Assembly: GCF_000246895.1 (NCBI RefSeq)
Contig: NZ_BAEV01000003.1
Coordinates: forward strand, 25,870 to 89,869
Origin: Clostridium arbusti SL206
Lineage (GTDB): Bacteria > Bacillota > Clostridia > Clostridiales > Clostridiaceae
DNA length: 64,000 nucleotides
Direction: 5' to 3'
The first letter of the stretch is position 1. Each line of letters starts with the position of its first letter. Made by a program: the position numbers and the translations under genes. Positions 56,062 through 64,000 of this stretch are shown here, one piece after another. Under the pieces are notes generated by a model. That model was not told the DNA's origin. It did not search any database and saw only the letters and a list, made by a program, of their open reading frames with translations.

Positions 56062-56137
56062 TGGTGGGCACTACAGGGCTCGAACCTGTGACCCTCTGCT
56101 TGTAAGGCAGATGCTCTCCCAGCTGAGCTAAGCGCCC
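56062..56137 (-). tRNA. tRNA-Val (TAC anticodon)
   Basis: 76 bases with encoded CCA. The anticodon arm is CTGCCTTACAAGCAG and the T arm CAGGTTCGAGCCCTG. Confidence 0.95.
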
Positions 56138-56144
56138 ATTCATT

Positions 56145-56229
56145 TGGTGGAGGAAGATGGATTTGAACCATCGAAAGCTGAGCTAACAGATTTACAGTCT
56201 GCTCCCTTTGACCACTCGGGAATTCCTCC
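56145..56229 (-). tRNA. tRNA-Tyr (GTA anticodon), copy 2
   Basis: 85 bases, identical to copy 1 except for two bases (one in the D arm region, one in the T loop: TTCAAAT versus TTCGAAT). First of the operon Tyr-Val-Thr-Tyr. Confidence 0.95.
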
Positions 56230-56286
56230 ACATCAAGATATTCATTTATTGAACTGCTTTAAGTACCAAGCACATCAACAAGGAAT

Positions 56287-56315
56287 AGTATACAATCACA
56301 ATAATATTTTTTCAA
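56287..56315 (-). promoter_or_regulatory. promoter of the tRNA operon
   Basis: TTGAAA and TATACT on the minus strand with 17 bases between, about 58 bases upstream of the first tRNA. Confidence 0.65.
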
Positions 56316-56432
56316 GTCCTAAACACATGAAAAATATCGGATTATTAGATAAATATCTATATTTATCTCATCTTTTCTCCAGTATACTAATGCACTTGAA
56401 TTTTCATAGTAATATTTTATTGATTAAAGAAA

Positions 56433-57092
56433 TTAATCATTTACAGCATCCAGATTAATAAATTTTGATGCAATATCTTCCACATTATTGAAATCTTTGC
56501 TGTCAAGTCGAGTCTTTAAAAGGTGAATTGCATCTGAAACACCTTTTTTTTCATTATTGTTATTTATATCAACTTGAAGTTTATTTAAATCACTAGGTGA
56601 AAGACTTTTACTTATAGACAAAATCTTCATTTTATCTGAAAAAGTAAGTTCACTTGGTATTTTTTCCTTGGAAACTTTAAATAGAGTCTCATTCTTATTC
56701 TGATCTATATCTTCTCTATAATTTGAATATGAATTATATTTATTGCTTTCATCAGTTTGCTCTGTAGAATTTTCAGAGTTACTCTTCTTATCTTCTATAT
56801 TATTATTTGCATTTTTTAAAAACTGGTCATCATTATTTTTATCACTTGATTGATCTGTACTTTCATTATTATTTTTATCTTTATGTGAATTATCTTTAAT
56901 TACATTATCCGAACTTTTATTATTATTTACATCTAGTTTTTTTGATGTCGAATTGTTAATTTTATTATTAAGAATTAGAGTTTTATCTTCATCGACATCT
57001 ATTTTCTTTCTAAAATATGAAGTAAATATCATAATGAATACAGTTATTAATGTAAAACTTACTATTATAATACTCATTTTCTTTTTATTCAT
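56433..57092 (-). CDS. membrane-anchored low-complexity protein, unknown
   Basis: 219 residues. One membrane helix (~7-25) is followed by a long Lys/Asn/Ser/Asp-rich stretch (~30-135) and a helical C-terminal part (~145-215; PSELTFSDKMKILSISKSLS onward). The topology suggests a short cytoplasmic end and a disordered external tether. I do not recognise a family. It is divergent from yyaC, which hints at a sporulation context only by position. Confidence 0.65.
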   Translation of the reverse strand: MNKKKMSIIIVSFTLITVFIMIFTSYFRKKIDVDEDKTLILNNKINNSTSKKLDVNNNKSSDNVIKDNSHKDKNNNESTDQSSDKNNDDQFLKNANNNIEDKKSNSENSTEQTDESNKYNSYSNYREDIDQNKNETLFKVSKEKIPSELTFSDKMKILSISKSLSPSDLNKLQVDINNNNEKKGVSDAIHLLKTRLDSKDFNNVEDIASKFINLDAVND

Positions 57093-57200
57093 ATAAATCC
57101 CTCCAATATTAATTAATTATATCGTTATAATGAATTTTTATTCAAATTTTCATAATATTACCTATTATTATTTCATATAAATTATTGGGAGGTGTAATTC

Positions 57201-57743
57201 TTGAATAAAGCCAAAGCATTTTATAATAACCCTATAGCATATTACGAAATATCTTATTTTTTAAAAGACTATATTGATAATAACACAATAATAGTCTGTA
57301 TTGGAACCGATAGATGCATAGGGGATTGTCTCGGACCCTTAACCGGAACTATATTAAAAGACAAAAATTTTCCTTTGCCAGTTTATGGCACAATATCAAC
57401 TCCTATTCACGCACTAAACCTTGACAAAAGATTAGATGATATAAAATCACTTTATCCCAAATCAAAGATCTTAGGTATAGATGCATGTTTAGGTAATAGT
57501 AATAATATCGGCGAAATACAAGCACGTGATTATCCTATACATCCCGGAAAGGGCGTCGGAAAGTCATTACCATATGTGGGTGATTCATCCATAATAGGTA
57601 TAGTTGATTCATGTGACAGCAACGAATTATTTACTAATAGAAATATAAGATTAAACCTAATTTTAGATATGGCTACAGTAATTTGTGATGCATTATTGCA
57701 TTCATATTATTTATTTAAGAATACTCCTAATAAAAAAATGTAA
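57201..57743 (+). CDS. yyaC: YyaC-family sporulation protein
   Basis: 180 residues from a TTG with GGGAGGTG upstream. The GPR-protease-like fold shows IVCIGTDRCIGDCLGPLTG, PVYGTISTPIHALNL and ILGIDACLGNSNNIGEIQ. YyaC is a forespore-expressed relative of germination protease; its activity is not well defined. Present in spore formers only, it supports the assignment of the organism. Confidence 0.92.
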   Translation: MNKAKAFYNNPIAYYEISYFLKDYIDNNTIIVCIGTDRCIGDCLGPLTGTILKDKNFPLPVYGTISTPIHALNLDKRLDDIKSLYPKSKILGIDACLGNSNNIGEIQARDYPIHPGKGVGKSLPYVGDSSIIGIVDSCDSNELFTNRNIRLNLILDMATVICDALLHSYYLFKNTPNKKM

Positions 57744-57811
57744 AATACTAAATTAGGGGTATTAAAATGAACATTTGAGAATTTATTATAGAATATAAAA
57801 TTTTAAATAAT

Positions 57812-57850
57812 AAAAAAGTGACTGTTGTTATATTGCAGTCACCTTTTAGT
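57812..57850. terminator. bidirectional terminator between yyaC and mbl
   Basis: AAAAGTGACTG and CAGTCACCTTTT form a stem over a 10-base loop between convergent genes, with A and T runs on either side. Confidence 0.7.
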
Positions 57851-57881
57851 ACTTTTAATCTCATCATAAAAGTTTATCATA

Positions 57882-58916
57882 TTAGTCTATCAAGGACATA
57901 TCTTCTCCATCTAAGTATACTTTATCAATAAATTCTAAGACTTTACCAGTTCCAAGTGCTACACAAGAAACTGGATCTTCTGCAACATAAACTGGCACCT
58001 TAGTAACATGTTGAATAAGTTTGTCTAATCCTTTTAAGAGAGATCCTCCACCTGTCATAACAATTCCCTTATCAGCAATATCTGCTGCTAATTCAGGAGG
58101 AGTTTTTTCCAGTACTGAATGTGTGCACTCAGCTATAGCATTAACTGCATCTTCAAGTGCTTCCCTCATCTCCTCAGAAGTGACAACTAAATTTTTCGGA
58201 AGCCCTGTTATTAAATCTCTTCCTCTAATTTCTAAAGACTCTTCAGGTTCACCTTTAAAAGCTGCTCCTATCTTTATTTTTAAATTTTCGGCAGTTCTTT
58301 CACCAATCATCAATTTATGCTTTTTTCTTATATATTTAACAATAGATTCATCAAATCTATCTCCTGCAACTTTTATAGCTCTTCTTACTACTATTCCTCC
58401 TAGAGAAATAACAGCTATATCACTTGTTCCTCCACCTATATCTATAACCATATTACCGATTGCCTTTGTTATATCAAGCCCCATACCAATTGCCGCCGCT
58501 AGCGGTTCTTCAATCAAACAAGGCTTCTTTGCTCCAGCATTTATTGCCGCATCTTTAACTGCTCTTTTCTCCACTTCAGTTGACTCACAAGGTACGCAAA
58601 TCACTACCTTTGGTGTAGACATTCTTCTTTTTCCACAAGCTTTCTGTATAAAATGCTTTAACATTTTTTCAGTCATATCATAGTCTGATATCACGCCATC
58701 TCTTAATGGTCGAATAGCTACTATATTTCCAGGTGTTCTACCTATCATTCTTCTAGCTTCCTCACCAACTGCAAGGACTTCATTAGTATTACGATTTATG
58801 GCAACCACTGAAGGTTCTTTTAATATTATGCCTTTTCCTTTAAGGTAAACAAGCACAGTTGCTGTCCCTAGGTCTATACCCATATCGGATCCAATTCCAA
58901 AAAACATTCCTTTGTT
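57882..58916 (-). CDS. mbl: MreB/Mbl-type cell-shape actin homologue
   Basis: 344 residues from a GTG at 58916, five bases after AGGAG; the reading frame is open 36 bases further upstream. MreB motifs: GIDLGTATVLVYLKGKGIIL (phosphate 1), MVIDIGGGTSDIAVISLGG (phosphate 2) and GIVMTGGGSLLKGLDKLI (adenosine). It forms membrane-attached filaments guiding lateral wall synthesis. Location after spoIIID supports Mbl rather than the division-locus MreB. Confidence 0.94.
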   Translation of the reverse strand, partial: NKGMFFGIGSDMGIDLGTATVLVYLKGKGIILKEPSVVAINRNTNEVLAVGEEARRMIGRTPGNIVAIRPLRDGVISDYDMTEKMLKHFIQKACGKRRMSTPKVVICVPCESTEVEKRAVKDAAINAGAKKPCLIEEPLAAAIGMGLDITKAIGNMVIDIGGGTSDIAVISLGGIVVRRAIKVAGDRFDESIVKYIRKKHKLMIGERTAENLKIKIGAAFKGEPEESLEIRGRDLITGLPKNLVVTSEEMREALEDAVNAIAECTHSVLEKTPPELAADIADKGIVMTGGGSLLKGLDKLIQHVTKVPVYVAEDPVSCVALGTGKVLEFIDKVYLDGEDMSLID

Positions 58917-59026
58917 CACTCCATCTCCTATGTTTTTTATATAAAATAACACATTTATCTCATTATAACTTTATTATTACATAAAATCATAAAATTCTCT
59001 TCTTTTTTATTATAATAGGAATGCCT

Positions 59027-59281
59027 CTAACCTTCAATAGCCTTGTACTTCATTTTTGTAGCTTTTCCACCTCTAATATGCCTTTCAGCTTTATTTACTT
59101 CTAAAATATTTTTAGCTTGTTCAGCAATTTGAGGATTTATTTGAGGTAATCTCTCTGTCATATCTTTGTGTATAGTACTTTTACTCACTCCGAAAACTTT
59201 AGCAGTTTTTCTAATTGTAGCTTTTGATTCAATGATATATTGAGCTACTTCTAAAACTCTTTCCTCAATGTAATCTTTCAA
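59027..59281 (-). CDS. spoIIID: sporulation transcription factor SpoIIID
   Basis: 84 residues, exact family size. Helix-turn-helix ATIRKTAKVFGVSKSTIHKD and a basic C-terminus (RHIRGGKATKMKYK). It regulates mother-cell genes under sigma-E and helps switch to sigma-K. GGAGG precedes the start. Confidence 0.97.
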   Translation of the reverse strand: MKDYIEERVLEVAQYIIESKATIRKTAKVFGVSKSTIHKDMTERLPQINPQIAEQAKNILEVNKAERHIRGGKATKMKYKAIEG

Positions 59282-59345
59282 AGTGCTACCTCCTTAACCC
59301 TTCTATATTATAAATATGCACTACAGACCATATTGATTACTTAAT

Positions 59346-59382
59346 ATCAGCCATTCCCCTATTTTTTTTAGGAATGGCTGAT
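59346..59382 (-). terminator. hairpin after the SpoIIQ-like gene
   Basis: ATCAGCCATTCC pairs perfectly with GGAATGGCTGAT over a T-rich loop. Confidence 0.55.
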
Positions 59383-59395
59383 TTATATAAAATAA

Positions 59396-60211
59396 TTAGT
59401 ACTTTATATAATTCTGAGGATTTGTATCAATATAACTTCCATCAGTTTGTTTTTCATCAATTTGAAAATATAAATGATCACAATCAACTATTCTATCTTT
59501 AGCATTGTCACTATCTCCAACTACACCTATCTTACTATTTTGAACAACTGAATCACCAACTTTTATATTTATACTTGTTGGTTCCAAATTATCATATGTT
59601 GTTTTTAATTTTCCATCCTTACTGGTAATAACTATATTCCCGCCACTTACTGAGGATACTGTTCCATTCATTGCTGCATAAACAGGTACTCCTTTATTTT
59701 TCACTTTTATATATTCACCTAATATAGTTCTTGAAACTTTATCCAGTCCAACTGCCATAGTTCCATCTACACCGGTATAACCTTGAGCAATAGTTCCATT
59801 AACAGGAGTAACCATACTTGTTACCGCTGGGGCACTAGTAGGAACACTGGTATTATTTTTTACAGTATCCTTTTTTACTAAGTTTGCGTTATCCATACTA
59901 GCCTTTTTACTATCATCTTTTGCTGTATTTGTTTTCGGTACATTTGTTTTTGCTACCTCTGAAGTTTTTGCTGAATCTGAAACCTTTGTAGCATTAGTTG
60001 CCTTATTCTTTTGGTCATTTAATGACACTTTATTAGTCTCTTGTTTTGTTAAAGCACTATTTCCATGTTTAGGACTTGTATTCACATATGTAGCAACTCC
60101 TGCAACTACGCATAAGCAAAGAAATAAAACTACATAAAATCCATCCCTTTTCCAGAAACTACTTTTTTCATTATTAGTTGATTGTTTGTTTTTTAAATTG
60201 TTTTTATCCAT
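59396..60211 (-). CDS. SpoIIQ-like M23-fold membrane protein, catalytic residues lost
   Basis: 271 residues. One transmembrane helix (~27-45) and a Lys/Thr/Ser-rich linker (~47-125) precede an M23/LytM domain (~128-271; VTPVNGTIAQGYTG, SVSGGNIVITSKDGKLKTTY, VVQNSKIGVVGDS). The zinc ligands of active M23 enzymes are missing: the HxxxD position reads SRTILGEY, and HxH reads DHLYF. Position between spoIID and spoIIID matches spoIIQ, whose product joins SpoIIIAH across the engulfed forespore membranes. Confidence 0.85.
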   Translation of the reverse strand: MDKNNLKNKQSTNNEKSSFWKRDGFYVVLFLCLCVVAGVATYVNTSPKHGNSALTKQETNKVSLNDQKNKATNATKVSDSAKTSEVAKTNVPKTNTAKDDSKKASMDNANLVKKDTVKNNTSVPTSAPAVTSMVTPVNGTIAQGYTGVDGTMAVGLDKVSRTILGEYIKVKNKGVPVYAAMNGTVSSVSGGNIVITSKDGKLKTTYDNLEPTSINIKVGDSVVQNSKIGVVGDSDNAKDRIVDCDHLYFQIDEKQTDGSYIDTNPQNYIKY

Positions 60212-60383
60212 AAATCAACACCTCCTTTTTGTATTTTGTCCACAAGTTAGTAAATAATACATTTTATATTAAATATTTTTCCTTTTTTATACTTTATTTA
60301 TGGATAATAATTAATAAAATACTAAAATGTTCTTATAGTTTTAGACTGTCCTAATTTTTATAAAAACATTTTAATTTGAAATA

Positions 60384-60429
60384 AAATAGAAGGTTCAACG
60401 ATATACTTGTATCGTTGAACCTTCTATTT
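60384..60429 (-). terminator. terminator of spoIID
   Basis: Perfect 20-bp stem containing AGAAGGTTCAACGATA around a 6-base loop, T-rich on the minus-strand exit. Confidence 0.85.
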
Positions 60430-60500
60430 ACATACTATATTCAATTTCATACATAAAATTTCTTTTATTATCAATAGATATATTCAGATTATATTTACAT

Positions 60501-61532
60501 TTAAAGTTTTTCAATAGTTACTCCATCATAATAATGAGTTAATATATCCTTATAATTCTTACCTTGCTTTGACATTACATTAGCTCCCCACTGGCTCATT
60601 CCAACATCATGTCCATAACCAACACAATTTATTTCTATACCTGTACTGTTATAATTTATGGAAAAATTAGCTGAATTTAAACCTAGCATTGTTCTAAACT
60701 TAGGGCCTGTCATAGTATTATTTCCTACCTTTATCTCCTTCACACTTCCAGCCTCTGTCCTACTTATAATGTTTATTGAGTTTCTAACATTAATGGAATT
60801 TAAATTAGAATTACTATATTGACTTTTTACCTTGCTTATAAAACTACTATAAGAAAGCTTTACCTGACTCTTATACTTTTTTGCAATTTCTTCTCCAGGA
60901 CTAGAAACACTTTTTAGGTAAGGTTCTTCCTTTCCTAATATGTCCTTACTATTCTCAGTTTTACCACTACTTATAGCAAAATAGTATGGCTCTGTAATTA
61001 ATTTTCCATTATATTTAAGCACTTGTCCATTTGTTTGTTGGACTGCATCAGTTATTTTATTCCAATATGCTCCTGATAAATTTTTAGGCCACTTATTTAA
61101 TATACTATTCTTATCCATATATACTTGACAATTAACCGTATCAGTTACATCTGCACCGTTTGCACCTGGATACTTCTTACCTCCATATGACTCCATATGC
61201 GCTACTGCAAAAGTCCTTGCAGCTACTGCTTGAGCCTTCAATGCTTCAGTACCAAATTCTGCTGGCATTTCTGCCGGTACAACTCCTCTTATGTATTCTT
61301 CAAGTGATAATTCTTTAATCTTTTTTTCTTTGGTTATATAAACTTTTATAGTCGCTCCTCCGCTATTATTTTTATCAAATACTATATCAGTAGTATTTAT
61401 ATCATATTTTTTCACTTCATTATTATTTTTATTACCATAACCAATATTATTTCCAATGCCACCTATGAAAATAGCAACAAATAGTATAAATACAATTCCC
61501 AAAGATATGGTTATAAAAAAATTCTTTAACAA
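60501..61532 (-). CDS. spoIID: stage II sporulation protein D (peptidoglycan lytic transglycosylase)
   Basis: 343 residues, N-terminal membrane helix (~7-28). Conserved VVPAEMPAEFGTEALKAQAV contains the catalytic Glu region; Cys in DTVNCQVY, Cys in INCVGYGHDVGMSQWGA and His beside it are the zinc ligands. It cleaves denuded glycan strands at the leading edge of engulfment, together with SpoIIP and SpoIIM. Confidence 0.96.
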   Translation of the reverse strand: MLKNFFITISLGIVFILFVAIFIGGIGNNIGYGNKNNNEVKKYDINTTDIVFDKNNSGGATIKVYITKEKKIKELSLEEYIRGVVPAEMPAEFGTEALKAQAVAARTFAVAHMESYGGKKYPGANGADVTDTVNCQVYMDKNSILNKWPKNLSGAYWNKITDAVQQTNGQVLKYNGKLITEPYYFAISSGKTENSKDILGKEEPYLKSVSSPGEEIAKKYKSQVKLSYSSFISKVKSQYSNSNLNSINVRNSINIISRTEAGSVKEIKVGNNTMTGPKFRTMLGLNSANFSINYNSTGIEINCVGYGHDVGMSQWGANVMSKQGKNYKDILTHYYDGVTIEKL

Positions 61533-61593
61533 TCCAAATTTCCCTCCTTTGTTAATCCCACTAATATAATCTATTTATATATTGATTCATTTA

Positions 61594-61634
61594 TTACAAA
61601 AAAAAGAGAGACACTATGAATAATGACTCTCTTT
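61594..61634 (-). terminator. terminator of murA
   Basis: AAAGAGAG pairs with CTCTCTTT over a 16-base loop and is followed on the minus strand by eight T. Confidence 0.8.
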
Positions 61635-61649
61635 AAAACATAATTGCTT

Positions 61650-62909
61650 TTAGTATTTTACACGTTGTATTTTAGCTCCAATATTATACAGTTTATTTTC
61701 TATTTCAACGTATCCTCTATCGATATGATATATATCTGATATTTCAGTTTCACCATCAGCTTCAAGCCCAGCAAGTATTAATGCTGCTCCTGCTCTAAGA
61801 TCTGTAGCTTTTACTTCAGCACCATTAAATTTACTTATGCCTTCTATAACCGCACTTCTACCATCTATCTTAATATTTGCACCCATTCTTTTGAGTTCCA
61901 AAACATGCATAAATCTATTTTCAAAAATTGTCTCAGTAATTACGCTAGTTCCATAAACACAACCAAGAAGACTCATCATTTGTGATTGCATATCTGTGGG
62001 AAATCCAGGATAAGGCATAGTTTTTATGTCAATAGGTTTTAAATCATTTCTTCCATCAACTATTAATTCTTGTCCTCTAAATTGAAATCCAATACCCATC
62101 TCTCTTAGTTTTGCAACTACAGGTTTTATATGATCTTTATATATGCCATTAATTTTGATTTTACTTTTTGTTATGGCAGCTGCAATCATAAAAGTTCCAG
62201 CTTCTATTCTGTCATAAATTGGCTTATAACTTATTCCATTTAGAGTCTTTACTCCAATAATTCTTAATGTATCTGTTCCTATCCCAGTAATTTTTGCTCC
62301 CATTTCATTTAAAAAACTTGCTAAATCTCCTATTTCAGGTTCTTCTGCTGCATTTTCGATGATTGTTTCTCCTTCTGCTAATACAGCCGCCATCATTATA
62401 TTTTCTGTAGCTCCAACAGATGGAAAATCTAAATATATTCTAGCTCCCACTAATTTCCGAGTCGAAACTTCAACATAACCATGATCTAATTTAACATCGG
62501 CACCTAGAGCCTTAAATCCTTTTAAATGTAAGTCAATAGGTCTTGTTCCTATATTACATCCTCCTGGAAATGAGATCTTAAATTGTCCAAATCTCGATAT
62601 CATAGGACCCATTATTAAAAATGACCCTCTCATCTTTCTTACTAAATCACTACTAATATGAGAATCACTTACTTCACTAGTGTCAATAACTATTTCTCCA
62701 CTTATTTTATTTATATCAATTTTTGCCCCTAAGGATTTCAGTGCATCTATTATAACATATACGTCTAAAAGCATAGGACAATTTTTTATTACACATTTAT
62801 CTCCACAAAGAATTGTAGCTGCTATTATTGGAAGGACAGCATTCTTTGCAGAACTAATATTAACTTCGCCTCTTAGAGTACTTCCTCCTTTAATAATAAA
62901 TTTATCCAT
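61650..62909 (-). CDS. murA: UDP-N-acetylglucosamine 1-carboxyvinyltransferase
   Basis: 419 residues. Lys22-Asn23 at ISSAKNAVLP, catalytic Cys118 in FPGGCNIGTRP (the residue blocked by fosfomycin), and GFPTDMQSQMMSLL. It adds enolpyruvate to UDP-GlcNAc, first step of peptidoglycan synthesis. It lies between ywmB and spoIID as in Bacillus, suggesting the MurAA paralogue. Confidence 0.97.
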   Translation of the reverse strand: MDKFIIKGGSTLRGEVNISSAKNAVLPIIAATILCGDKCVIKNCPMLLDVYVIIDALKSLGAKIDINKISGEIVIDTSEVSDSHISSDLVRKMRGSFLIMGPMISRFGQFKISFPGGCNIGTRPIDLHLKGFKALGADVKLDHGYVEVSTRKLVGARIYLDFPSVGATENIMMAAVLAEGETIIENAAEEPEIGDLASFLNEMGAKITGIGTDTLRIIGVKTLNGISYKPIYDRIEAGTFMIAAAITKSKIKINGIYKDHIKPVVAKLREMGIGFQFRGQELIVDGRNDLKPIDIKTMPYPGFPTDMQSQMMSLLGCVYGTSVITETIFENRFMHVLELKRMGANIKIDGRSAVIEGISKFNGAEVKATDLRAGAALILAGLEADGETEISDIYHIDRGYVEIENKLYNIGAKIQRVKY

Positions 62910-62942
62910 TTTTTAATCCTCCAATTTATTCTTATTTATAAG

Positions 62943-63746
62943 TTAATAAGTAATATCAATTATAGGTGTTCCGAGAATTATATAATTTCCATCAGATGCC
63001 TTTATAACTGCACAATTGAAATCTATAAGTTTCCCATTATCTGATATTGGAGCATATTTATTCGTATAAGCTACTGTACTAAATCCTGTATTTATTTCAA
63101 CAGTTGATATATTTTTACTACCAATATTTTTCAAATAATTTTCTATCTTAGTTTGCGTAACTTTTACATCATCATTAGAAATCTTAGCTTTTATATACTT
63201 GTAGGATATTACATTATTAGCTTCTTTATCTATAGACTTCATCACTTGTTTTTCCAAACTATTAATATTGTTTTTTTCATTTATTCTTCTAATAAATAAA
63301 CTCATATTATTTGTATTTCCATCTTTCCTGCTTTCTATATATCCATAGATATCTCCGCTTTGGAATTCTCTACAATATACTTTTTCATCATTTATAGTAA
63401 TTTTATTTTCTATGTGTTTATCCTTATTTTTTATGTCTTTATCCGTTACTTGAACATCATTTGCAGTCTTTAATAAATCCACATAATCATAATTATTTTT
63501 ATAAACTACATTATCCACTGCAGTTTTATCATATAAATTCATTGATTTAAGCCATTTTATACACTCATCTTTTCCATTACTATTAATATTATAATAAGTA
63601 GTTACTCCAACTTCTATTGGTACACTTTCAGTTCTATTTAAAACTTCATTAATTATATCTTTATTTTCAACGGCTAATACATTCTCCATAAAAAAAGTAA
63701 TAGAAATTATAACTACCAAAAATATATAATTCTTTTTTATCTTCAT
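62943..63746 (-). CDS. YwmB-family secreted protein
   Basis: 267 residues with a signal peptide (~1-26). The C-terminal part (LFIRRINEKNNINSLEKQVM, TVEINTGFSTVAYTNKYAPI) fits the YwmB/TATA-box-binding-like fold of unknown function. The order ywmB-murA-spoIID is conserved in Bacillus and clostridia, giving most of the confidence. Confidence 0.82.
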   Translation of the reverse strand: MKIKKNYIFLVVIISITFFMENVLAVENKDIINEVLNRTESVPIEVGVTTYYNINSNGKDECIKWLKSMNLYDKTAVDNVVYKNNYDYVDLLKTANDVQVTDKDIKNKDKHIENKITINDEKVYCREFQSGDIYGYIESRKDGNTNNMSLFIRRINEKNNINSLEKQVMKSIDKEANNVISYKYIKAKISNDDVKVTQTKIENYLKNIGSKNISTVEINTGFSTVAYTNKYAPISDNGKLIDFNCAVIKASDGNYIILGTPIIDITY

Positions 63747-63880
63747 GTTTCCCCCTACCTTTCTCTTTAGATTATTAACCTTTTTATTCCTTTTTATTCC
63801 TATACATTATTAATATATAAAGTTTATGTATTATGTGTGAGAACTTTTATTTTGCTATAAAAATCATTAATAAATATGTA

Positions 63881-63925
63881 AAATAAAGAACACTATCTAC
63901 TAAATTTAGATAGTGTTCTTTATTT
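63881..63925. terminator. bidirectional terminator near the window end
   Basis: A perfect 19-bp stem containing AAAGAACACTATCTA over a 7-base loop. It probably closes a leftward gene beyond the window. Confidence 0.75.
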
Positions 63926-64000
63926 TATGTAAAAGCTTATAACAAATACTCCTTAAACTAAGAAGATTTGATCTTAATATTAATCTGCTATATATAAAAA

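Noticed and set aside
56046-56458. Open frames across the tRNA cluster on both strands
   Set aside because: They read through tRNA-Val and tRNA-Tyr genes and have no family resemblance.

Overview
The window looks like chromosome from a low-GC, Gram-positive, anaerobic spore former, most likely Clostridium sensu stricto. The evidence is the AT-rich sequence with strong GGAGG-type ribosome binding sites, sporulation genes (spoIID, a spoIIQ-like gene, spoIIID, yyaC), the ywmB-murA-spoIID and spoIIID-mbl neighbourhoods, an FMN riboswitch, a SAM-I riboswitch and a probable raiA-motif RNA. I cannot name the species from sequence alone. Fifty-six protein genes were annotated, plus three small ORFs, five tRNA genes and many hairpins.

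Layout. 1-6367: a leftward signalling operon (response regulator-kinase, sugar-binding lipoprotein, large hybrid kinase, STAS-like/CheR protein cut by the window edge). 6573-9420: an AraC regulator and a conspicuously GC-rich cassette (nitroreductase, short-chain dehydrogenase). 9503-14233: tRNA-Trp, a zinc-ribbon protein, a degenerate and frameshifted ZnuA-like lipoprotein, a tandem HD-GYP protein, and tsaE-tsaB-rimI. 14291-22868: riboswitch-controlled ribU, tex, an M28 peptidase, a CorC-like protein with a tiny coupled ORF, an HxlR/nitroreductase pair and a galT-like gene. 22953-28130: the tetrapyrrole operon hemA-hemC-cobA/hemD-hemL, lacking hemB.

28362-41707 is the most striking region: a 13 kb leftward sulfur-assimilation cluster. 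It encodes an SsuABC-type importer, CysD and CysN, an intact CysC, an AprA/AprB-type APS reductase, a sulfite reductase fused to a TusA-like domain, an O-acetylhomoserine sulfhydrylase, and a sulfur-carrier set (ThiS-like carrier with residues beyond its glycines, E1-like enzyme, JAMM protease). Together these read as sulfate to APS to sulfite to sulfide to protein thiocarboxylate to homocysteine. CysN carries a C-terminal APS-kinase domain whose active site is gone. A ROK regulator and a siroheme-synthesis gene lie just upstream, and uroporphyrinogen enzymes just downstream.

44181-63925: a HAD-like protein lacking its nucleophile, secA-prfB (programmed frameshift), hpf with a structured RNA upstream, comF genes, recD2, SAM-riboswitch metK, four tRNAs, yyaC, and the sporulation/cell-wall block.

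Four copies of a 157-bp element with imperfect terminal inverted repeats and perfect 3-bp target duplications (TTA/TAA) are scattered at 17.6, 24.4, 32.7 and 44.7 kb, with shorter derivatives near 28.2 kb. It looks like a non-autonomous mobile element (MITE) with a conserved, covarying central hairpin, and one copy supplies the stop codon of a transporter gene.
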